In this document: positions 1-10,000 of the stretch, one piece after another
Layout: the number at the start of each line of letters is the position of its first letter
How positions within the stretch are numbered: the first letter of the stretch is position 1
Assembly (NCBI RefSeq): GCF_019175285.1
Contig: NC_056527.1
Location: 110,409,836-110,473,835, forward strand
Length of the DNA: 64,000 bases
Origin: Sceloporus undulatus
Lineage: Eukaryota; Chordata; Lepidosauria; Squamata; Phrynosomatidae
Direction of reading: 5' to 3'
Notes under the pieces: generated by a model
The model's database searches: none
Told to the model about the DNA's origin: nothing
Seen by the model: the letters and a program-made list of their open reading frames with translations, nothing else
Program-made: the position numbers and the translations under genes

Positions 1-1526
1 AGAGCTTTGGCAGAACGAGAATATGCTCTTGAAACCATGTATGTCTGTAGTCATGAGTGCACTTTGGAATAAGCCAATGTGAGCATGCCAATATGGTGCA
101 GGGAATCCAGGGCATTTCTTCCATCCTTACAAAAAGTTACTACAGTTGAGCAAAACAGCTGTAGCAAAATCCCTATTTCTCATTATTAGAGTTGTGGAGG
201 TGAGGGGTCAAAGCCCACTAGTTCCCATCTCAAAGTAGGAAGCCCTATAGCTCTTGCAATACCGAGCGAGAAAGACTAGGAGCTCAGTGCAGTCTTGTTA
301 AGTTGATGACTATGTTAGGTACAGTACAAGATAATCTTTCTCCATCTATAGACTATGGTGTGACATTTTTGAATGTCTTACATACCCCTATTTTCTCTTG
401 TGACAATATCTCACATCTATTGTACTTTATCTCTCATCAGATAGTGTTGTCTTGCCTATCTAGATAAATGAATTGCAACATGTCCTCAGGTCTAATTCAC
501 AGAGAAACAAAAAATTGTAAAAGGTTTGGTCCATTGCTGGACATTAACCCTGTTATGAAACATCCATGTTCATAAACAATATATACAGTACCTGAATATC
601 AGATGCTATGATCTAGCAATAGTGCAAGATGCTTGCATTATGCATTGCTTGTCAGCTTTCTGGACTCATCTGGATGATCACGGTTGGAAATTAGAAAGTG
701 TGTTAGATGCATCTTTGGACTGATCCAGCAGAGCAGTTATTAACTGTCTTGAATGCACCCATCTTTCTTCAACAGAACCAATCAGTTCACATAAAATTTA
801 GGGCAGTCAGCTTTTGGAAAACACTCAAAAGATGCTGATAAGTAGGCAGTAGCTCATTGTGTTATGTTATAAGGGAGTAGTGTTTCTCCCCATGTCTCTG
901 AAATATTGCATAACTCTCATTCTGTTAGTTTATATGTCCCATGAAGACTTGTGTCCTTGGGTATGTAGGGACATGAGGAACAGTGCTGACCAATAGCTGA
1001 TTTTCTCTCACCTTGCCAACATATTTGGAAGCAAGTCAGCAGACTGGGTCTTCTTCTATGCCTCCTTCCTTTGCTTTTTTTAAAAAAGGGAAAAAAATCA
1101 TTTTTATCTACCAAGCACATAAAAAAATCTTCCTTATATTAAAGACAAATTAATATTTAGTCTAGTTTTTTTTCAAAAACAGCTCACCTGAATGCAGCAG
1201 AGGTCCAAATGGTTCCACTCATCTGAAAGTGCAAAGCTGATGAAGTCTGGTCTTAAAGATAAGGACCCTCTTGTCTCTTCACCAAGAACAGATCGAGTGA
1301 AGAAATCACAGCACATTTAAATAATGAGAGACTGGTTTAACACTCTTGGTGCCACAGGGAGAAAGACCTTGGAGATGCACAAATTAGCAAAGGTCTAGTG
1401 GCATAAGGCTCCTGGTAGGGGAAATGGGGATCATACATGTTGATTGTCTTGGAACCTCAGAGTCCAAAGCAGGTGGTGTGGCATTGTGGTGGATGGTAGA
1501 ATGGTTGCATTTCTGTTTGCACTGTT
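1..1526. other. gene-free flank, no recognised feature
   Basis: I see no coding region, no V2R exon homology and no repeat family that I can name here. The short open frames lack domains and codon structure. It is AT-rich and looks like ordinary intergenic DNA. Confidence 0.5.
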
Positions 1527-1539
1527 GTGGCTATTTTGA

Positions 1540-2036
1540 TCTTTTCCCATCAAGATCAAAGTAGTCACAACAATAGAGACCTTGTATCTCATATGTTATG
1601 CACAGCAGTATTAGAAATTGTCAACACATGGAAGAAATTAAAGAATTTGTCAATTAAGAACTGGCTAAACATGATCTGGACTACAGCCCCATCAGAGAAG
1701 TTAACCTATACATTAAAACTAGCAAAAGGAGATATAAGAGAAGACATTCTTGGTATCACTTGGGAACCATTTGTGACTCTTATGTATCAAAGTAGTGGTG
1801 AATTTAAACCACTGAATGACCAAGTTAAATTTTGGATCAATAATTAGATAAGTAAGATGTAAAGTAGTAGAATGGAAATGGCAGATGTATGAGTTTTTTT
1901 AAAAAAAATTCTATTATGTACAATGAATTAGGAGAGGGATGGGAAAGGGTTTGGTTGTTTATAGCAAGACATTGAATTGTTGTAATACTGAGACTGTACT
2001 ATCATAAAATATTGATAAATAAATTTTAAAAAATAG
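1540..2036 (+). mobile_element. L1 LINE 3' fragment (ORF2 C-terminus and 3'UTR)
   Basis: A ~100-codon open frame to the TAG near 1847 encodes a peptide with EKLTYTLKLAKGDIREDI and a following W-x-PF motif. This matches the extreme C-terminus of L1 ORF2 proteins. An AT-rich 3'UTR with an AATAAA-type end (near 2020) follows. The element is 5'-truncated, with no RT or endonuclease domain. It is not a host gene despite the open frame. Confidence 0.6.
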
Positions 2037-2229
2037 AGAGGGCATATTATGCATATTAGTTCCCTTACACATTTAGCGTGTACCCTAAATCTCCTCTAAA
2101 ACATCATTCAAGATGGCTTCTATAATGAAAACTAAAAATGAAAATACAATGAATAAGCCATCTAAATCAATTACACAGAAGGAAATCACACAATGTGAAA
2201 AGCACGGTAATATGCAATGCAAAATTGTA

Positions 2230-2370
2230 GTCAGATAGAGGGTGGCCAATCCACCCCAAATGCTTCAGGTGCTGCACAGTCCTTTCATTTTGAAGCTTTT
2301 CATTTGAAATCATAGAGAAAGAGGAATGAAGGGAAATGCATTTTGTCACTCAATGCAGAGTGCCACATGT
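2230..2370 (-). pseudogene. V2R exon 3 relic, inverted relative to the cluster
   Basis: On the minus strand the translation runs SDKMHFPSF and then, after a frameshift, ISNEKLQNERTVQHLKHLGW. This aligns with the start of V2R exon 3 (in V2[21 protein letters not shown] then [12 protein letters not shown]). Only ~45 codons survive and the reading frame is broken. No other exon is recognisable nearby. It shows that a V2R copy once lay here in the opposite orientation, or that a fragment was inverted. Confidence 0.65.
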
Positions 2371-2438
2371 CAAGAGTTCCACATGTGAACTGATGCGGAA
2401 GTAAAACATTAAAAAAATAAGCACACTTGTTTCTGCTG

Positions 2439-3019
2439 AATTCTCTAACAAATCTATCTGGCTGTAGCACTATGTCAGAGCATATGATTTAGAAGTTCCT
2501 GGGTTATGTCCCTGGCATAGGGCGCACGGCATATTGAGGCTGAACAGACCACCCCTAAGGGGTGGCTTGCAACCGCTCCTTTCAGTGCCAGATAGGGGCT
2601 GTGGAAACTATATGCCATGACCCCAATCTGGCCTTTCTGCGGCACAAAAAGACAGAGCTCTTTTTATGCCATGGAAAGGGCACCATAGCCACTGCCGCTG
2701 CAGCTTTTCGGTACATTGCGTCACTTGGATGCAGTGCCAGAGGAGTGCTGTGATGCTATCCACTGTGTGGTGGAACCATTCTCCCAATCTGCCCTGAGGC
2801 CGGCCTTTGATGCCAGTCTGTCGAGGTTCTTAGTCTAACAGGACACCACAATGGGTCAAAGAAAAAATGGAAAGAATTGTCAAAGAAGCAAGCTGGGGTT
2901 TAAAAACAGTATCCCACCCCCCACCCCCAACTATGGACCCGTTCCAGGGACATAACCTAGGAACTTCTGAATCTTATGCTCTGATACAGTGCTACAGCCA
3001 GATAATTTGTTAGAGAATT
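2439..3019. mobile_element. MITE with ~80-bp terminal inverted repeats
   Basis: The left end (2439-2520) is the reverse complement, with few mismatches, of the right end (2938-3019); both contain a GGCTGTAGCACT-type core. The interior (AACAGACCACCCCTAAGGGG and onward) resembles stretches near 22.6 kb and 23.74 kb, so it belongs to a dispersed family. No transposase is coded. No target duplication is obvious. Confidence 0.6.
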
Positions 3020-3387
3020 ATTTGCACTGATATCTAATCCCCAGCCTGGAGCTCACCAAAACCAGGAAGGGGGGTCTCCTGGGAACATCATTAGATTTTT
3101 AAAAAATAAAATTCTACAGCTTATGCACATACAATATTTGCTATTTCATGGCCACAGTAGACTGCACCTTTACATACCCATGTCATCAGTATGACAAAGG
3201 AATGCATGATTTCCTTGACATTAAAAAAAACAAAAACCTTTATCAGTGGAACTGTGTGTTAGGGGTCATTTTTTCCTCTTTCCCAAGAAATAAAACCACA
3301 ACAGACTCTGCTCCCAAGTTGGTGCAAACTAAAGCTCTTGCACAAATATGATATTGCTGAGAGATTATATTTTTATATTATTATATG

Positions 3388-3610
3388 GCTGAGAGAGCGT
3401 AACTCCCCCCAAGGCTAACCTATCCCAGGGTTGTTTGGAGGGGCTTGCCATTGCCACCTTCCGAAGCTGAGGACAGCCTAAGGGGGAGGATTTGGGCACA
3501 ACTTGCCCAGGGTCACCCAGGGGTTTTCTGCAGCTGACTGGAGATCTGACCTCTGGTCTCCCAGAGAGTCCTAGTTCAGCTCTCAGACCACTACTCTATG
3601 CTGGCTCTCC
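3388..3610 (-). mobile_element. tRNA-derived SINE (Sauria-type), minus strand
   Basis: Read on the minus strand it starts AGCCAGCATAGAGTAGTGGT (box A-like), has a degraded B box, then a TTGGGCAAGT-type central core (here GACCCTGGGCAAGTTG). The same SINE recurs at 22.05, 32.25, 50.8 and 63.56 kb. It is diverged, so not a recent insertion. Confidence 0.6.
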
Positions 3611-3924
3611 TCAGTCTTTATATCTGCTTTAATAGTCAAAGTTTAAGCTAGAATAGATCCCACTGTAGAGATGGGCTATTGTCTCAGCTGAAGCGAAAAT
3701 TTGAAGTTCATGACCAGGAGATGGATATAGATTGCATAATCTGCACTCACCTTCTAAATTCTAAATTCAGAAAGTTAAACTAGCTCTCCCAGAGGTTTCC
3801 CCCAGTCTAGCTTTGCATCATGATTTCCCAAACCATAACAAGTTAGAGTGGAAGAACAGAAGAAAATATTTTTGTTTCTTTCTCAGAGACCTGAGGACTG
3901 CAACAAAGCAGGTGATCTGCCTTG

Positions 3925-3950
3925 TAATTATGAAGATGACTGTGATCAAG
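3925..3950 (+). promoter_or_regulatory. conserved V2R upstream block, gene A
   Basis: TAATTA followed by ACTGTGATCA-type sequence begins 248 bp before the V2R-A ATG. The same block is found 231-248 bp before every other V2R first exon in the window. TAATTA is a homeodomain core. That it works as a promoter element, or lies in the 5'UTR, is inference because the transcription start is unknown. Confidence 0.55.
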
Positions 3951-4172
3951 AGTGATGCTCTTGGAAGCCCCATAGGTATCTTGTCGGCAAAAGTAACACC
4001 CAAATGGCTCCTTTCTGTCATGATATTCTACATTCAGCCCATAAAGCCTGCTGTATGTCAAAACAACCTGCTCTGTTTCAGTCTATGAGGCAAATTTGAG
4101 GCAAGCAGCTTTATCATTCCAAGAATTTCTGTCTCTTTGTCCAAGATCTGATGGTAGCAGTTGTAAAAGAAT

Positions 4173-4393
4173 ATGTATAACTCATGCTTGCTGCCAGAGT
4201 TGTTAGATTTCCAGCTGATGTTGTTGCTGCTCTTGCTATATCATTCTTCCAGCAAGCATTTGACTGCCTCCATGTGTAGGAAAGATGATCTTTCAAAAGA
4301 GATTTTCCTTGGTGAATTTGTATCTATTACACTTGGCAATTTCATCGTGCCAGACTTTCAGAACTGCCCAGATGAGTCAGGAACAACTGCTTA
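4173..4393 (+). CDS. V2R-A exon 1
   Basis: Encodes the hydrophobic leader (LMLLLLLL) and the [16 protein letters not shown] motif that opens the V2R ectodomain. Ends in phase 2 (TA) before donor GTAAGT. Its leader is shorter than in C and D. Confidence 0.92.
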
Positions 4394-6954
4394 GTAAGTG
4401 GATGGTAATGATGATTTTGATATTGTTTTCTTCTTCGTGTTTTAGATTAAAAAAGAAAATAAAAGGAAAGAAATTGCAGAATCTATCCCTTTAGCCAATA
4501 GGCAGAGGAAAGGACATGATTCACATGTTTAATCATTCATACCATTCACTTGTTTACATATGATTTGAAAAGAGCTGTTAATGGCAGATTCCAAAACACA
4601 CTACAGAAATAATTCAGTTTGATACCATTTTAACTGCCCTGGCTCAGTCCTAGGGAATCCTGGGAACTGTAGTTTATTGTAGCATCAGAACTCTCTAACA
4701 GAGAAGGCTATATGTCTCACAAAACTACAATTCCCAGAATCCCCTAGCATTAAGCCAGGACAGTTAAAGTGGTCTCAAACTGGATTATTTCTGTAATATG
4801 TTTTGGACCTAAATCACTATAAACTTTCAGTCATTTGTATGGCATTCAAAACTTTAGATTAAGCTGTCAATTTCTCCCCAAATGGATTCTCCAGTTGTTC
4901 AAAAATAGATTAGGATCCTCTCTCTTTCTATACAATTTTTAAATATGTTACTGCAGATGGAAAATTATTTAATATTAATGCTGTACCTATGAGTCTTATT
5001 TGATAAACAGTGACAGAAGGACCATTATTGATAATCTTTGCAGTATTTGTTTTGAAAATAAATTCATTTCTACAAAATATCAGTGAACAAATTTTCAAGT
5101 CATGGAGAAAACCACAAGAAATATATACCAGTGCTGAAAATATTGCATCCGTGCACTCCAAAGAAAATTAGTATGCAAAGGGATCTTGTAGCATCTTTGA
5201 GACTAACTGAAAATATGAAGCTGGTAGCATGAACTTTTGCAGACTTGAGCCTACTTCTGCAGATGTGTGATGTGGAGTGTAGAATCCAGAGATAGACCTA
5301 TATAAACTGCTTAAGTATGAGAATGTCAACTGAAATTCAAAACATTGTGGGTGTGAAGATGATGTGGCAAGTTCAGTTTTAATGATGGTCATTGGGGGGC
5401 AAAAGCAGGAGGAAGAATGTTGCCTAAAGCCATGGAGAATAGATAGCCATATGAATGAGTACTGTAATGTAGTGTATTTTCTGTCATATTCATCGCTATT
5501 ACTATCCGTATCTGGTCTCTGGATTCTTCCATTCCCTTCCTTAATCTCCCTTTTAGTATCTCAAGACTGCATGTCATAGTCATCTCTTCTCCGTATATGT
5601 CAGACTTTATTTCTCTCTTTCCGACTTGGTTTTTTGCCCTTTATCTTATCCCAAACAGCATTTGTCATTCTTGCTCTCTTTTATCCCTGACACCACCACT
5701 TTGTTTCTAGTCACTCACTCTCTTCTTGCTCCTTACACCTAGCTCGCTATCATCTGCATTTCCCTCCCAGACAGTCTTGTATAAGTGCTGTACCACAAGG
5801 CAGGGTACCATAAGCATCCTTTTCCTGACCCTCTCTCCCTCCTGTTCTTTGCAACCTTGGCCATGCTTTTTGCTCCTCACAGTCACCTACCTATAAATTA
5901 GATGGAGAAGAGGGACAAACAATAGAAAATCAAAATGTACCTCCCATACTGTACCCTGAAAAATCCCCCTGCCAAATTATGCTAATGTTTCCTAGGAGAA
6001 AAGGTATGTCACTTTGTATCCCCCCCCCTCAAGGAATTTTAATATAAGTAATATTAACATATTAATGTATGGGTTCAATCTACAATCATTTCCATCATTT
6101 CATTGCAGTCTGATCCCTAAAAATTACCAGCATGTCCTGGCTTTCATTTTTGCCATTTGTGAAATCAACAAGAATGCCAAATTGCTGCCAAACGTCACTT
6201 TTGGATTCAAGATCTATGACAACCTTTTCAATTCTCGCCAAGCCTGTTGGAACACTATGGATTTTCTGTTCTTAGGAAAAGGGAATCCACTCAATTACAA
6301 CTGTGCTAAGGTGGATAACATAATGGCTGTCATTGGAGGTCTCACATCTGAAAACTCTATCCAGATGGCTAATATCTTAACTACCTACAAAATTCCACAG
6401 GTATGTGTGCCTAAACAGAGAGGGGCAACTGCAAGAAGCCAGATGAAGATAGAACCACCAAAAATGTATCCACTCATCTATGTTGTTCATCAAAACCAAG
6501 CCTATTTAGTTCTGTCTTTTATGCTCTAATGTTTTGTCACCTGGAAAGTTTGTTCGAAATGAGGATATACAGTAGTAGTAATTAAAAGTATGATATTTCT
6601 GGTCCTTACCTTATTATTCCTCTTTTTCAAGAATTGCTAGTGAAAGGCTGATATTACCACTTGATTTTCATTTCTTTTTCTTTTTTTAATATATAAATTC
6701 AAACAATTAAAACATTTATACAGGATTTGTTCTCGAAACTTAATATCATATGCTAATATTACATTTGTATAAATTCTGTTATCTCTTCTTCTTTACCTAA
6801 TTATCTTTATCCATTACACTTCCTTTTGTAATCTAATATGCAGACAACAAACATTTCTAAATGTTCCCGTCTATGTCTTCAAATTAAAAAATCATTATAT
6901 TTTCCTTTTCATCTCTCAGATTGTAGTTTTTAAATTACTTCATTTTAACAACAA

Positions 6955-7016
<62 letters not shown>

Positions 7017-10000
7017 NNNNNNNNNNATAATCTCTGTTGTGACCATTTATGATCATTTCTTTTTGCAATATTAGAATATTAAGTCCCATTCATATTCCTT
7101 TTGTTCATTTCTATATCTGTTTATCCAGTTGACTAACCTGTCTAGCTCTTGCATGTCCATCAGTTTTAGTAACCATTCATCAATTGTTGAAGTATCTGAG
7201 TCTTTCCATTTTTTAGCCAATAAAATCCTGGCAGTAGAGATAGTATAAAGTGTTTTTTCTCAATCTCTTTTGTAATTTTGTTTGTCATGTTCAACAGATA
7301 TATTCTTGGCAAGCACTTGATTTTCCTATGACATCTAAAATTCAACTGATATTGATCGCAATGTTTGTTAGTCTAATTTATTGCAGTACATTGTTTTACT
7401 ATTGACATACAAATAAGGCAAATGTCATGAGGTATGGTATTTCTTACTGCAGTTATTAGGATTTTAAAAAACCCTATCCAAATGGCATTTCTGTTGTCTT
7501 TTCTGGTGATTCCCAGCACTAGTAGAAAGATTTTATTCCCATCCTCAAGTGGTTTTCTTTTTAAGATTGTTCTCTTTTCCCCCTCAATCTTTTTTTGAAA
7601 TTATAGTGGCATAGCACATTAGAAAAAATATACTCTTTTGAACTAATGCACTGTAATTCTAAGAGGGAGAAAATGTAGGACTATCTCAACAAACCAAGCC
7701 TATGTTTTTATAAATTCTTGGAAGAGATATAATGCATATCTGAGAAATTGCTACAGATAAGCCCCCATAAGACCCAAATGAGTGGGAGAAGGAAAAACCA
7801 CCAACAAACCAGACTCATGCTTCTTTAGGCCAATCTGTCAAAGACAAAGACAGACATTTTGAGATAGTTGGTTTATCCTTAGATATGAAGGAATATAGTC
7901 AGTATCAAGCAAGGTTCAAAACAATTGTTTTAGAGAATAATTCATTATTAATATATCTTCCTACATAAGATGTCCAGTTTCACTTAGTTTCAGTTAGAGA
8001 TTTCATAACAGGCATTCTGAGTGAAATCTTAAAAAATTTTTTGTTAGTTTAAAGAAGGGCTGACTATCATAAAGCTGCAGTCCAGCAACATCTTCAGGCT
8101 GCCCCTTCCTGTTATTATATCCTATTGTATATTTTCTGTTAGCTTAGCTATGGTGCCTTTGATCCAGTGATACGGGATAACATTCAGTTGCCCTCTTTTT
8201 ACCGGATGGTCCCAAATGAAGAAACTCAGTATGCTGGGATTGTTCAGCTTCTCAGGCATTTTGGATGGAACTGGATTGGACTCATTGTTTCAGATGATGA
8301 CAGTGGAGAAACCTTCCTCCAAACCCTGAGACCAAATCTCTTGAAGAGTCACATTTGCATTGCTTGGACAATGGTCATCCCATTAGTGACAGCCATTATG
8401 CCCTATGAAATCATTGAAGCCAAACTGCAACCAATTTATTCTGCCCTGTTTTCTAATGAAATAAATGTGACTCTTGTATCTGGTGATGTCCAGTCTCTGG
8501 AGGGTTTACGAATTATTATACATTCGGCTGAAATTTCAGAGATGATCTCACTTGAGAGGGTGTGGATCATAACTGCTCAATGGGATTTCACAGCTGTAAA
8601 CACTGAGCTAAAATTCAGCCACAAGTTTTTCAATGGCACCTTGTCATTTCAGCTCCACACAAATGTGGTGCCAGAATTTCCAGAATTTCTTGAGACAATA
8701 AGCCCTTTCCAATCTGACTTTTTTTATCTCTCTAAATTTTGGGGCATGACTTTCCAATGTTTACTCCCCAAGTATAACCCGTATTGGGCAGTCAGAAAAA
8801 ACTGTACAGGAGAGGAAAAACTGGGGAGCCTCCCTGGACCGGTGTTTGAAATGGGCATGTCTGGCCAGAGCTATAATATCTACAATGGTGTGTATGCTGT
8901 GGCACACAGTCTCCATGCCATGCTTTTATTAAGATCCAAGTGGAAAGAAGTGGAAAAGGGAAAGAAATGGAACCTTTGGAAAATACATCCATGGCAGGTA
9001 ACCACATATTACTGCTGAAATAATAAAACTTTTAAAAACACTGTTACATGTTGAAAAGATTTTTATCCTAGGCTCATGGAATAGAAGTCCACTTGGAATG
9101 CACTTTCAATACATTCCTTTCATAATTTTGCACCACAGGCCACAGAAGGTAAAGACAACAAATGAATTTTGGATCAAAATCAAACCACTTTCCTGAAATG
9201 AATTCACCAATTCTCTTCAGTTTCTACATCAGCCTCTAGTTGATCTAGATTGAGATTGTCAATTTGGGGTTCTTGTTCGTTCTCTGACACCAACCTTTTC
9301 ATTTAGGGTTTATCATCCTGGCTTCAATATATCCAGACGGAAGGAAGCCAGTATAAAAAAATGGCACAAGACAGTGTTTATCCTTCAGTAGTATCCTTTT
9401 GGGATGATTCTGTGACTTTGGAAGTATAGACATGGTGATCAATGGTGTGGAAATTCCAAAGAGATCAAATTGATAAAAGGAAGTAGCAGAAAGTATCACA
9501 TATATTATATTTACCCTACTCTGTGTTTTAAAATTATCTTTCCATGTAGCTTCACTCCATTCTCAGAAGCATTCACTTTAACAATAGTGCTGGGGAAGAG
9601 ATCTCTTTTGATGAGAATGGGAACCTGGCAGGTGGATATGATATCATCAATTTGGTCACATTCCCTAATGAATCTTTCCAGCGGGTTACTGTTGGGAAAA
9701 TGGACCCCCAGGCATTCACCATAAACAGAAGTGCTGTTATTTGGCATCCCAAGTTTCAACAGGTCAGTGAAATGATGATGACAATGACGATGGCAGTGAT
9801 GCCAAAAATTATTATTATTATTATTGGTATCGTTGTCAATGTCATAAGGTTCACACTGATATTACTGCTGATGAACAGAGTCCAAATCATTCCCTGAGTA
9901 TGATTAAGTCCATATATGACTTATTACCTTTTCATTTTTATTAACTGAAAAAAGCTGAATCATCCCATCAAGAAAATGGTTATCTGCAATGAGATTTCTT

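Larger units (their letters stand above)
6665..7600 (-). mobile_element. L1 LINE 3' fragment, minus strand, in V2R-A intron 2
   Basis: The minus strand encodes [20 protein letters not shown] followed by [18 protein letters not shown], the C-terminal region of L1 ORF2. Its AT-rich 3'UTR contains the TATC microsatellite and an assembly gap. Outer limits are approximate. Confidence 0.65.

Noticed and set aside
1527-1847. 106-codon open frame as a host gene
   Set aside because: Sequence matches the L1 ORF2 C-terminus and is followed by an L1-like 3'UTR.
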